A DNA stretch of 64,000 bases, taken from positions 23,697,370 through 23,761,369 of the forward strand of contig NC_049904.1 in the NCBI RefSeq assembly GCF_001411555.2. Direction: 5' to 3'. Both the position numbers and the translations under genes were made by a program. The DNA is from Juglans regia. Lineage: Eukaryota; Streptophyta; Magnoliopsida; Fagales; Juglandaceae. Position 1 is the first letter of the stretch, and each line of letters opens with the position of its first letter. Shown here in pieces: positions 12,087 to 29,424 of this stretch. The notes under the pieces were generated by a model, which was not told the DNA's origin, ran no database searches, and saw only the letters and a program-made list of their open reading frames with translations.

Positions 12087-12727
12087 TTGAAGCCTAACCT
12101 TGTGGTTCCTCTTTGCATGCTAGGCTAGTGGTGCTATTAGAGTTGCATAAAAAAAAATTATATTCATCATTCTCGCATACTACACTTATTTTTTTTCCTA
12201 TTATCAAATGCATATTAAATGAATGATTAGTATAAAAATCTAATTAGTTTAAAAAGAATAAAAATAAAAAAATAAAAATAAGTATGGTGTATTGTGTGTG
12301 CAGATGATGAATAGTAAAACTTTGCATAAAATGTATTTAATGGCCTGGAAACGTGGGGTTTTAACTGTGCCCTCATGTAACTTGCACAATTTGGAATTTT
12401 GGTAACTTTTATGCAACGGGAAGCCTTGTGATTATAGATTTATACATTCTTAAGAGGATGTAGTCGTGTGGTCAGATAGTGTGAGTGTTTGACTTATTGT
12501 TGTTTATCAATTTAATATTTCTTGCATTTTATCAATTTAGATATAAAGTATGCTCTTAGATCCTTTTGCCAAGATCAAAGTCGTACCTGATGATAGAGGT
12601 AAATGGTTCCATATTAGCCTAAAAAATACGAGTGTGTTAATTGGATTTCAAATCTTCTCTCTCTCTCTCTCATTGTATAATATCATCATGAAAAGAGAAA
12701 ATAATTTTTTTAAAATAACTTTTAATT

Positions 12728-12990
12728 AAGGGCTTGTTTGGATACTTAAAATATATGTGAATAATAGTGAAATAATTTGAGTTAATATGTTTTATTAGAT
12801 TTTGACAAATAAGAGAGAAAAAGTTGAATAAAAATATTATAAAGTTAATAAATTATTTCAAAATATTTTTTAATATATTTTTTATTTTTAAATTTGAAAA
12901 AATTGTATTATTTTTTGTATTTTATTTTAGAGTTTGAGAAAATTGAAACGATTACGTAATAAATAAATGACAAAATAAAAAATTTGAAAT
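12728..12990 (+). mobile_element. MITE of the GATGAGATGAG family (copy 1)
   Basis: Starts ggcttgtttggatac and continues with the family core (gttgaataaaaatatta, then ttttaaatttgaaaaaat). Similar blocks occur at eight other places in the window. Ends are approximate. Confidence 0.5.
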
Positions 12991-13124
12991 TGAAAATCTT
13001 CAATAATTATTAATTCCGGAAAAGGAAAAAATTCCTTAAGCAAAAGAAAAATAATAAAATAACAAAATAAAAAGAACATGAATTATTTATCCATCAAATC
13101 TAGGGAGGAAAAGAAAAAAAAAAT

Positions 13125-13735
13125 AGTCTTGCTAGGTACAAGTAGTTTGGTGCATTAAACTGCGTATCGATGCTGACATGATTTTTTTTATTCAAAAGAA
13201 TAATAAAAAAAAAAAGAAAATTTTGAGAGAACAACAAGATCCTCCGTCTCACAAAAATCATTTCCGTCTTTATTTATAGCGTTTTATTAAACGGATGCTT
13301 TACATGTCAGTATCAGTATGCAGTTTTGTACGCGAATTCGCTTGTAATAAAACTTTTCCAAAAAAAAAAGAGACTTATTAAGTACAAGTGGTTTGACGCA
13401 CTAAACCGCATTCCGATGCTGATAGGACTTTTTTAATTCAAAAGAAAAATAAGAAAAGTAATATCTTGAGAGAAAAATAAGATCATTTATATCACAAAAA
13501 TCATTTCTGTCTCATTTTGTACCGTTTTATTAAATAGATATCTTACATGTCAGTATTAATGTGCGAATTCGCTTGCAAAATGAATGTTTCAAAAAAAAAA
13601 TATATTGTTAGATACAAACAGTTTGACGCATCAAATCACGTATCAATGTCGACATGATTTTTTTTTATTTAAAAAAAAACTTTGAGAGAATAATAAAATT
13701 TTTTATTTCACAAAAATCATTTTCGCCACGCTGAC
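13125..13735. repeat. Three diverged tandem repeats (~240 bp) upstream of MCM3
   Basis: Three blocks starting near 13130, 13375 and 13605 share a head (ggtacaagtagtttgg / agtacaagtggtttga / agatacaaacagtttga) followed by a poly-T/ATTCAAAAGAA stretch. The first two share acatgtcagtat and cgaattcgcttg; the third is cut short. They end about 50 bp before the first E2F-type site of MCM3. Confidence 0.65.
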
Positions 13736-13783
13736 ACAGACGCACACATCCAGACTCATTAGCCTAAAAAAATATCAAAAAGG

Positions 13784-13827
13784 TTCGCGCCAAAATATAG
13801 GAAACGACCGTCCATTTCCCGCCAAAA
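13784..13827 (+). promoter_or_regulatory. Two E2F-type sites in the MCM3 promoter
   Basis: ttcgcgccaaaa (13784-13795) and tttcccgccaaaa (13815-13827) match the E2F/DP consensus TTTSSCGC and its reverse form. They lie 117-160 bp upstream of the MCM3 start codon. MCM genes are established E2F targets in plants at G1/S. Binding itself is not shown by sequence. Confidence 0.75.
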
Positions 13828-13943
13828 GTAGCCCCTTAGAGTCTCTCTCGTCTGTTTCGCGACTGCTCTCTCTCTCTCTCTCTCTCTCACTCAGAAGCAG
13901 AAGCAGAAGCAGAGAGGTGAAGGAAAAAAGAAAAGACGGAGAA

Positions 13944-19929
<5,986 letters not shown>

Positions 19930-21390
19930 GTTGTAATAAGAACATCAATCGCAAAACTCAGGCAGGTATCCAGTCAAATTTTTCTAAATCAAGTCTAGAT
20001 TGCTGGCATGTATCTGTTTCAACTTCTTTGAGTTGAGTCGTTTCAACGTGCTTGTATTTCTCATGTTTTCATGATAAACACATTTTTCACTCCAACTAAT
20101 GGAGGGCGCTATTAAATATTAGATTGGTAATTGGAGGGTGCAATATATGCAACATCTAGCGTACTTTTTGTGAACTGACGAGTAGTAAAATTGCAGGTGA
20201 TTTCTGTGAACTGACGAGCAGCAAGCATGGTAGACAGCTCCGGAGGAGAAACATGGCATGGAAGGGTTTCATTTTTAGAGCTCGTGTATCTACTACTCGG
20301 TCATTGTCTTACAGCTGAAATTTGAAACTGGAAAACGTATGTGAAATTGCATTAATTTAATTTAATTTAACTTTCTCTTGTTCGTGGAACGTATATATTG
20401 TTTATCATCCATTATTTTCTTTTTCTTTTGTTTTTTATTTTTTATTTTCTTCCATATTAGAAATTAATGAACTTTTTTATGGTCAAGATAATTTCATTGC
20501 TAAAGAAAAAGAAATATATAAGGAGGTCTCAATAGAAACCTAGTGGTAGCAAAAATAATTGGTCCAGTTTCATGGTTAGCAGTTGCTAAGAAAGATTAAT
20601 GTGTTGGGATAGCAAATCTCCTATATTATTTCATCTAATCTCAATATGTAAATACCTTAAATATAAGTACTTTTTAATTTTTAATTTTTAACTTTTTCAT
20701 TTAATTATATAACCTAATCATATGCAACTCCGAGTCAAAGTGGGTATCTGCCGGAGTCGAAGTCATCGGAGTTTTTGCCAAACCCTACCTCCACCCCTTG
20801 GGACCGAGGGCCTGGTGATTGCCGTTGAAGAGGTAATTATTAAACCCTCTTCCCATCCACACTATCATTAAAAAATATAATATTCTATTGGAACATCAAT
20901 AATAATTAATATTCAATTTGTAAGATTTAAATTTTAATCTAAATCATATTATGTCATATAAATACTTTATTAGATATATTATCTATACTGCCGACTTATA
21001 TATAGAATTTTTCTAAAAATAATTGTCTATATATTTTTGTAATTGTAATATTTCATAAGAACCAGTTATAAGCTGGATTTCTCGAATTTGTTGGAGGAAA
21101 TTTAAGAAATTAAAATGTATGGTTAGCTGCGGTAGTAATATTTGCTTCAAAATAATGAGAAAGTATGCCAAAAAAGATGCTCAATGAGTAATTCTATCTA
21201 CAACTGTGAAGTGCGTAAACGCCGCGTAATCATTTTGAAAAAAAATGAGGTTTATTATTAAAAAATTAATTTTTTTCATGTGAGTCTCATATTTTATTCA
21301 CTTTTTTTAAAGTGATTACGCTGCGATTGCACAATTCACAATTACAAATATATTTTTTCTATACATAAATCTCGAATAATGATAAGATTA
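19930..21390. other. Intergenic, AT-rich; one MITE-like block
   Basis: MCM3 3' flank and spacer without a gene. At about 21195-21355 a block with inverted ends (actgtgaagtgcgtaa ... gattgcacaattcaca) looks like a small MITE; a related block lies at 58485-58640. A short direct repeat, gtgaactgacgag, occurs near 20170 and 20207. Confidence 0.45.
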
Positions 21391-21696
21391 CTATCCTACT
21401 GCTGCATATGAAAAGATCAATTTTAATTTAGAAGAAACATAAGCAGTGATCATGATCAGTAAAGCAATGAATGCAAGCGCAGCTGGAAGTAGACACAAAT
21501 TATACGCAAAGCTTTCTATCGACGGTGATGGCGGTATTGCCCCGATGATGCCTTCAAGTGCAAGTGTGGCTCTGAAAGCAGCAAGACCCAGAAGAACCAC
21601 AATGTAGATGGTCATGAAAACCATATTGGTCATTCTGCAACCCTCCATTTCCAACAAGTTTCTCAAGCTATTGATGAGAACAATTAGCAAAAACAC
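21391..21696 (-). CDS. Small two-helix membrane protein, AGP-peptide-like
   Basis: A single-exon frame of 101 codons. Two hydrophobic segments (about residues 24-47 and 65-88) flank a short, Pro/Ser-containing hydrophilic piece, AIPPSPSIES. This layout of signal peptide, tiny Pro-Ser core and C-terminal hydrophobic tail resembles arabinogalactan peptides of plants, whose tail is replaced by a GPI anchor. The core here is shorter in Ala-Pro repeats than usual, so the likeness is structural only. It ends in a short KLKLIFSYAAVG tail. The start could instead be Met17 (MEGCRM) or Met22. I do not recognise an exact family. Confidence 0.45.
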   Translation of the reverse strand: MFLLIVLINSLRNLLEMEGCRMTNMVFMTIYIVVLLGLAAFRATLALEGIIGAIPPSPSIESFAYNLCLLPAALAFIALLIMITAYVSSKLKLIFSYAAVG

Positions 21697-22720
21697 TAGT
21701 AGGAGGAGGAGTGATCAATTCGGAATTGAACGAACTTGCATGTACTAGTTAGAGACGTTTGGTTTTGAGATTTTAGCGAAGAGAAAAGGGACTCATGCAA
21801 ATGGTCTTATAGGGAGGGAGGGATTTGAGGAGATAATATATAATTAGCATCTTTTGTGCTAACCACAAACATTATAATTTAATGATTGGACTCCTCCACT
21901 TTTAAGTAACAGCCTGGAGTTGGACTAACTGTGCAACGGCACTTTTCTTAAATGAGCAAAATACAATAAAAATTATAATAGGATAGGTTCAAAGATCCCA
22001 ACAATTACTCTAAAAACAAGTGAAGATTAATGAAATTTGAAGATTTTGCCTCCCATTTGGGTCGAGAAATAGGCAACATTCTAAGTTGTTTCATCGGCTG
22101 AAAGAGATCTATTAATAGATAGTACTATCTATGTAAGAAGCTGTTTGCGTGTTGAGGCTTTTGGCGGTGTGGGTCTCTTTCTATCTCTCTCTCACACACA
22201 CATATATCTATTTTATTTTATTATTATAATAAGCCGCTATCGAGCTGCTACAGTAATTTTTGTCCATCCGTATAATTTCTGGGTGTGTTGTTTCTGGGTG
22301 TGTTGTGTAGTTATTTTTTTGTTCTTTTACTTTCTTCTTTTGTGTCCGTTTCTACGTGGCCTTTTTCTTTATATGAGGCAATAATTCTTAAATACACAAG
22401 CTGCTTAGGTCTTTCATAAAAAAGTATAAAACATTCATCTTTTTGTTTAGAAGTTCACTTTTTTACAATATATTTGAAGATTGTCTCTAACATTACTCTA
22501 CGGGCAATATAGCAGCCGAGTAGCTCCCGATGAAGGCACATTTACTCACTCAAAAAGGTAAAAATATACAATACTCCAGAGCTAGCAAAGGACAAAGAAG
22601 CCATTGTGAAGCTCGCGTATACACATGCCACCATGCACTAGCAAGCTGCAGAGCATTGTTCAGTGTCAGTTTTATGTCAGTTTTCACTATTTACTGTCAG
22701 TTTTCACTGTACACCCTGTT
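21697..22720. other. Intergenic, nothing recognised
   Basis: AT-rich DNA with short low-complexity tracts. At 22655-22745 the phrase tcagttttcactgt recurs several times, a small local repeat. No gene is supported. Confidence 0.5.
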
Positions 22721-22729
22721 CATATCAGT

Positions 22730-23640
22730 TTTTCACTGTTCACCAAAGTACAAATGAGATGAAAACAGTTCATCTACATTGGCTAACCAAACGTGGTGGT
22801 AATCTTGGTCTCTCAAAATATGAAAATAACACCAATACCAGCTAGCTTTAAACATACCAAGGGGGAGCTTTCCAAGAGAGCAAGTACTCTTTACACACCA
22901 ACAAATAACAAAAAATCTACTCAACTTCTTACTATTCATACAACCTCCACACTCCACATTATTTTTAATTTTTATTATTTTTTTCTTTTATTAAATATTT
23001 ATTATATAAATAATAAATAAATAATTTAAAATAATTTAAAAAGAATAAACTCAAAAAAAAAAAATTTAAAAAAAATATTAAAAATTTAAAAAATTTAAAA
23101 AAGTGTGGAGTGTGGAGTGTGATGGAGGTTGTGTAACAAAGCTCAACAAATAATAATAGCTTTCAACATACGTTAGCTAATCACCAACAATCTCTTGAAT
23201 AACATAATCATAATTTTGAAATATCTTAAGATTTCTATATTTCCAAATACCCCATGCAATAGTAAGGAAAATAGGAATTATCAATTAAGTACAGATCAAA
23301 CTTCATCAATGCCCAAACTAAATCAGAAAACAGACCAGCCATCCCCAAAAAAGAACAAACCTGTGGACATCTAGCAGCCCATATTGCTTGAACAAATGAG
23401 CATCCACAAAAAGCAGCATGAATACATTAATCTTCCATACGCAACTGATCACAATGTACACACAATCCGGTTGAAATAATCTCCTTTAATAACAAATTCT
23501 ATTTTGTAGGAGGACTTTCAGTACTTCTTGATGCCCTCCACCCAAAATTTGAAACCTTATTTGGCAACTTCAAATTCTAAAGTGGCTTCAAAACAACTTA
23601 ATTTCCTCTTATATAAGTACTTCCTTGTATCAATAGTTTC
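22730..23640 (-). mobile_element. LINE fragment (zf-RVT region) broken by a MITE
   Basis: 23160-23640 matches, in order and spacing, the minus-strand LINE at about 5315-5710 in KASI intron 1 (for example the caacaatctcttgaata and ccaaataccccatgcaat blocks), so it is a second copy of that LINE's zf-RVT segment. The part left of 22900 (gagctttccaagagagca) continues the same alignment. All frames are broken. Confidence 0.55.
22908..23141. mobile_element. MITE inserted in the LINE fragment
   Basis: Inverted ends acaacctccacactccac and gtgtggagtgtgatggag (23103-23133) surround an AT-only core. The host sequence caacaaataa is found on both sides (about 22899-22908 and 23141-23150), suggesting a 9-10 bp target duplication, the length typical of Mutator-like elements. 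Confidence 0.5.
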
Positions 23641-23712
23641 AGATTGCTGCGTATTTCTTTTTACAAATGTTCAGGCATGTATATTATATTATTCAAAACG
23701 AGAATGATTTGT

Positions 23713-23899
23713 GTAAGAGAAATTCTTTGGTCAAAATTAGATTTTACAAAAATAAACACATAAATTGACGTGGTTTGATGTGGTACATTAGATTGTAAAA
23801 CTACTTTTATTGTAAAGTAGATTTAACGTATCACATGAAGTCATATTAGTTTGCAAGTTTATTTTTGTGGGATCTCTTTATAACTATAGTAATTCTCTA
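23713..23899. mobile_element. Small MITE
   Basis: Ends gagaaattctttgg and ctatagtaattctc are imperfectly inverted, and internal tagattttacaaaaataa is mirrored by ttgcaagtttatttttgt. Non-coding. Confidence 0.4.
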
Positions 23900-24045
23900 T
23901 GTGTAAATGTAAGATCTTTTTAAAGGATTTACACTGAATTTGCATTTGAACTTGAATTTAACATTATTAGAAATTGGATGATTCGATTGGGAGAAAGATA
24001 GACACAATATTACATATATGCTCATGTGAGATTCATACTGTTTAA

Positions 24046-25547
24046 TAAGGGTGTTCAATTGGACCGGTTTTTTTTTTTTTTGGATCCGGTCCAAAACCCG
24101 GAAATCCTGGTGCATCCGGGTAGTAATCCGCTTGGATTACACTCGGGCGGTTAAAAAAGTTCCTGATTCGGTTAGGGTTTTCTCGTCTTGTCGTCTTTAG
24201 TCGAAATTGTTGAATCACTTAGGGTTTTCTCGAATCGCTTAGGGTTTGCTTTCTCATCTTCTCAAATCCGCATTCTCTCTCGGTCTTGAATCCGCCTTCT
24301 CTCTCACTTAGGGGTTGCGGCTTTCTCGTCTTCTCCAAGCTTCGAAGTGCTTTGCGCATCAGGGTGAGACACGCGGAGGCTACCATAGAAGGCTATCTCT
24401 CTCTAAGCTCTTAAGGTACCTTTCTATGTACTTAGGGATTTTTTTCAGAAAAAGCTCAGATTTGTTTGGTTTATATTATTTTTCTTTTGCTCTGTTTTTC
24501 ACCTGAGATTTAGTTTTAATCACTATTTTATGTAATACTCTGTTTGTTTGGTTTATATTATTTTTCCTTTTGTTTGTTTGGTTTATATGAAATGAAAAAA
24601 GGCAAGTTGTACTATTTGTGTTCAAGCTTTAGAAAAGTGGACGATAGACTTCTTTCCATTCTTGTTTTGCTACTTAAATTGTTGGTTTTACTGGTTTCTA
24701 ATTGTTGCATTTTTAGTGCTGATTGTTGCATTTTCAAGAGAGGGGCCAGAGAAGGTATTGAGAGAAGGTAAGATCATGTTGTTTGGCGTTGCAAGGACTT
24801 TCCAAAGGGGAGGATGGAAACTGAAACAAACATGGCTACATATTATTTTATTATTTTGTTCTTTTTGACTTATTGTTTCTAATCATTATAGTTTTCATTT
24901 ATCTGTTGTAATTGATGTTGTTGGCAGCTTATGGAGACTCGGTTCAATAGAAAATTTCCCAAAATGACATCACCAGATCAAGGTAAAAGAAATCAATGTT
25001 TCCCCCCTATTCCAGATTTAAGATGTGAATACTAATGCATTTTGATCTTTGTAAATTTATGTTTTAGTTTAATTAGTTGTGATGTATTATTATTTCTTTT
25101 GTTCTTTGTAAATTTATGTTTTAGTTTAATTAGTTGTGATGTATTATTATTATTATTTTTTTTGTAAATTTATGTTTTAGTTAATTAGTTGTAATGTATT
25201 ATTATTTATTTATTTATTGTAAATTTATGTTTTGCATTGTGATGTAACAACAATATTATTTATTTTAAATTTTTATTTATTTTGTTTGTTAATTTTTTTT
25301 TATAAAAATCTTTTAAAAAGTGTTTAAATTATTTTTTTAAAAAAATCTGGACAATTTAAGCATATCAGAATTTAAAAAAAAAAAACAAGTGCTATACAAA
25401 TATTTTTTAAGTTTTAAAGTCTTTACCGGATAAACCCGGATCCGGATTAAATCCGGATTAATCCGGGCGGATAACTGCTCGGATTTTAGCATCTGGATGC
25501 GGTTATGACCGGATATCTAGATCCAGATCCGGTTGAACACCCCTTTA
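24046..25547. mobile_element. Non-autonomous hAT element, ~1.5 kb
   Basis: The left end TAAGGGTGTTCAATTGG and right end CCGGTTGAACACCCCTTTA are inverted versions of each other. Subterminal ggatccggtccaaaacccgg is echoed by several ccggat motifs at 25430-25530. The interior has repeated 'agggttt' and 'cttctctct' leader-like sequence and a short frame at 24929-24983 resembling a transposase start, but no transposase domain. Three direct copies of a ttgtaaatttatgttttag unit lie at 25043-25225. The 8-bp duplication is not clean. Confidence 0.6.
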
Positions 25548-26539
25548 AAAATATTACATAGACAGCAAATTACAATAAATATTATAACACCTACATGATA
25601 TATCTACTTCTTTCTAAAATTTAATCATTCGATTTGGTCAAGTACTAATTCAACATGATCTATAATCAAAATTTATTAATTTGTATTGATTTAACATTAA
25701 TTATATTCAAATTTTCGTTCTATTCCAACTAGAATGGCCGAAATATTCTATTGCCGGAACAGATTGGTGATCTATTTCAATTCGGCTGAAATCTCGACCA
25801 TTTCAATGTGTTGCCCCCTTGTTCTGGCCAAATTCCGGTATTCCGGAAGGAATATAAAATTCATCCGAAATATGGCTGGATAAAAGTGATTAATTGAGTC
25901 AATTATCAATTTGTCTTTAAAGTTTCACCAATGCTAATTCATAGCCATACACTTTTTGATATTTTTCTTTTATTCTGAGATGCAAAAAAGACAAGTCCCA
26001 TGTAAAAATAAGAATAATTTTATTCTAAAATCTTTACATCGCATATTATCTGTGACATAATTTAATTTAAAAAATAAATAAAATTTGAATCTTATAAATC
26101 AAATTATGCCATATAAATAGTGTGTGATATAAACACTTTAAAATATATAGCATCGATTATAAAATAATTGTGCATTGAGATTTGTAAGTTAAAAGGTAGT
26201 TTTACACTAATTAATAACAAAAAAAGGCAAGTCTTGTGTAAAAATAAAAAATAAAAATAATTGCACGATTAGATTTCCGACTTAACAAGGACTTTATCCT
26301 TTCACCAAGTAATTCTTACCATATCTCAGCTGACATCCATCCGAGTTTCAACAGTACTTAAACATTAATTCAGATTGAAGAATTTTTAATTTGCAGTTAA
26401 TTTGTTTTTCAATTATGATGGAATATGAAATTATATGGAGCATGGATTATTATTCTTTTGTTTGCTTGATGGTTGTTTTTTATTTTTTAAGTTGATAGAT
26501 AGTCATCTATTTTTTTGGTATATATGCATATATGTATGC

Positions 26540-26583
<44 letters not shown>

Positions 26584-27560
26584 GATATTCTAAAACGGTA
26601 CACTGCAATATACCAGTATCGAAATATTTCATTCTATTGACTAAATTAGAACCATCCATAAGTCAAACTTTGATTACAATGAGGGATGTAACGGGTCCGA
26701 TTTTGGATTGGTATATACCAGTTTTAAAAATTTAAGAACCGATACCGGACCGATTAACCATCGAAATCAAAACTTTTGGTTTTTCCTGTTTCGGTCCAAT
26801 CTGATTCCTTTTTTTCGATTTTACGGATAAATAAAATTATACTCCAACAAAATTTTAGCAAGTGATTAATCCATATCCCTAATTTTATAAGTTTTGGCTA
26901 AACAATTATAAGATTAAATTTATATGTTATATCAAAATTCAAATGTTATGTTAAAAATTATAAGATTAATTTATGTTATATCATAATAAAATATTATATT
27001 AAAATTTATAAGATTAATTTTATGTTATATCAATAATCAAATTTTCTATTAATTTTATGTTAAAAGATTAATAGATATGGATTTAAGTTTCATGTTATGT
27101 TAATTAGCATTAACATATAATATAATATAATATAAAAATTATATGTAATATATAAAATCATATAAAAAATATTTTATATATAATATAAAAATTTAACAAA
27201 TATATATAATATATATCTACCAGTCCGATTCAATTCTACTCGATGTTCTAAATATCAAAATTGGAACCAGACCAATTCTAACAGTTTTGATTATTAGGAA
27301 AACAGAACCCTGGTCAATTTTATGGATTTTTTTACGACTTAATTACAATACCTAATAATTGTACCATGAATCAGAAGATTTTTTTTTGAAAAGAACTCTA
27401 TTTGTTTGTACCATCTGGCATCAAGATGATTTGAAATCTATAGATTCTACACGAAAAATGCTTTGCAGCAGTCCATCCGACATTGAGTCATTAACAACCC
27501 TCCAATAACACTATGCCAGATCAGTAATTTCATAGAAATTACAATAAACTCATTACACTA
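25548..27560. other. AT-rich intergenic with diverged hAT-like remnants
   Basis: No gene. A (TA)n tract lies at 26541-26580. Between about 26690 and 27330, motifs such as ccgataccggaccgatt and accagtccgattcaa suggest another decayed element with accagt/ccgat ends. Boundaries cannot be placed. Confidence 0.35.
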
Positions 27561-28147
27561 GACATAAAACACATCTTCTCCTTGCCTTCAGAAATTGATT
27601 TGAGCCCCATTCAGAAAACCTTTGCACACTGTAGTTTCCGTCGCCCACCGATGCACGATACCATCATCAGTTTTCTAAGAAATAACGTGAGTGAGACAGA
27701 GAGAGCAGTGGGTGCGAAGGTGCTCTCTGTGCAGTGGCGTTGGCGTGGAGGAAAGGTGGCAGCGGCATGGTGGTAAAACCACGACTCAAGGTGGGGAAAA
27801 CGAAATGCTTTATTTTGATGAGCAAAAACAGGGGCTAAACTAAGTAATTGTTCTCACAACTGACCATTTATGTTGCATTAAAAATCAGCCATCATAATTT
27901 CGATTCCTAGATTGGAAGCCTAACTTATTTGCTTGTCCAACGATAAAAACGCCCATGGAAGGTCAACTTGTTTGGCTTCATTGCCGACAAGATAAGTTTA
28001 GTATGAGGTCAAATGATAGATACGTGACTCAAAGGAGCAAAGCTTCTAACCTCTATTATAAATAACAAGAGTGTAAACTGAGAAGAAAACAGTGGCATGC
28101 AAAGCTTGACGCAGCAAGTGGACCAGCGACAATGACTCGATAGCAAC

Positions 28148-28179
<32 letters not shown>

Positions 28180-28480
28180 TGTGTGTGTGTGTGTGAGTGA
28201 GGTTATTGATAGGGGCGAGGGGCTGCAACTCACACGAGGGGGAACAAATGAGAGAGGGGGAACGAAGGGGACTGAAATCTAAAGTGTGAGATTGGGATTC
28301 TGCTGGGGTGCGGTCACAAGGTAGCTACCATGGAAAGCGTACATAACACGTTTCTATTGGAATGCTGTTTTTTTGGGGTGGACAGTCGGACCCTTTTTAA
28401 GATTTTCTCATTCTAGAAGGCTAAGGTGAAGTCCAAAATTAAAGTATATAACATTGCATAAAGTTTTGAAGTATCAAGAG
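27561..28480. other. Intergenic upstream of the tRNA genes
   Basis: Contains a (GA)n(GT)n tract at about 28154-28195. A 64-codon frame at 27582-27776 has no recognisable content. Nothing else is supported. Confidence 0.45.
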
Positions 28481-28553
28481 GACTCCGTGGCCCAATGGAT
28501 AAGGCGCTGGTCTACGGAACCAGAGATTCTGGGTTCGATCCCCAGCGGAGTCG
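28481..28553 (+). tRNA. tRNA-Arg (ACG)
   Basis: A 73-nt cloverleaf. The acceptor stem GACTCCG pairs with CGGAGTC and the discriminator is G. The anticodon stem CTGGT/ACCAG encloses loop CTACGGA with anticodon ACG at 28514-28516, and the T arm holds GGTTCGATCCC. No intron. A T-run just after the 3' end is the polymerase III terminator. A34 would be edited to inosine to read CGU, CGC and CGA. Confidence 0.97.
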
Positions 28554-28635
28554 TTTTTCCATTTATCATTTATTTTTAAGTGAAACAATTTAATAAATTT
28601 CTATATAAATTAGTTTTCTATGCAACCAGTCATTA

Positions 28636-28719
28636 GTCAGGATGGCCGAGTGGTCTAAGGCGCCAGACTCAAGTTCTGGTCCTCTAACGAGGGCGTGGGT
28701 TCAAATCCCACTTCTGACA
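28636..28719 (+). tRNA. tRNA-Leu (CAA)
   Basis: An 84-nt class II tRNA with a long variable arm (gtcctctaacgagggc). The acceptor stem GTCAGGA pairs with TTCTGAC and the discriminator is A. The anticodon stem CCAGA/TCTGG holds CAA at 28670-28672, and the T arm has GGTTCAAATCCC. A T-run follows at 28731. It lies 82 bp after tRNA-Arg on the same strand and has no intron. Confidence 0.96.
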
Positions 28720-29424
28720 ATTGTCGCACCTTTTTATTTTGGTATATATAATGGGAAAAATGCTCTAATAGAGAGACATTTAAAACGGGGTCTTTTGTAA
28801 TGAGAAAAGGGAATTGCTTCGTTTAACATGGATGTCTATACTTCTTTTTCGTTTTCCTTCTTGTTGAGGGTTTAGGTTTTGTGTCTTTTAGCTGTTGATA
28901 TGGCCTGTAATTGTATGATTGTTTCAAGTTTGGCTCAGTTATCAATAAAGCGAGCGATAAATTCTACTAATCAACCACCATTCATCACACTCCACACCTA
29001 TAGCTTTTTCTAGGGTGCGGGGGTATTTTTCATAGTGTGTGGAGTGTTGGGTGATGAATAAGTGACTGATGATAATAATTTTTCAAAGCAATAATGTAAG
29101 CTCTGTGTTGGGTTCTTTTGAGCACGGCTCATAAAATTAGGTCATTGTTCTCCAAAGCTATCCTGACATTTTACACACCAACTTGATTATTTCTAGCATG
29201 TAGAGAAGATCTTTGTTGAAACTCCGTTCGATTATTTCTAGTTTGGATTTCTCATACATCTCATGAACATGCTATAAAACTTTGGAGTCCTTAATCTTAT
29301 ACAATTTCTGTACACAAGTAAAACTGAAAACAAAAATAATAGTACATTGAAGAATCCCATCAGAACTGTATTTTTCACCGCAAAATGAATGTTGAGGACC
29401 AAGAAACTGCCACCTGCTTGATCA
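28720..29424. other. Intergenic with a short foldback
   Basis: At about 28975-29066, ccattcatcacactccaca and gtgtggagtgttgggtgatgaat form an inverted pair around a 40-base loop, a tiny MITE-like foldback. The remainder is the 3' flank of the CCDC174-like gene. Confidence 0.45.

Noticed and set aside
27582..27776. 64-codon ORF upstream of the tRNA genes
   Set aside because: No recognisable content or conservation signal.
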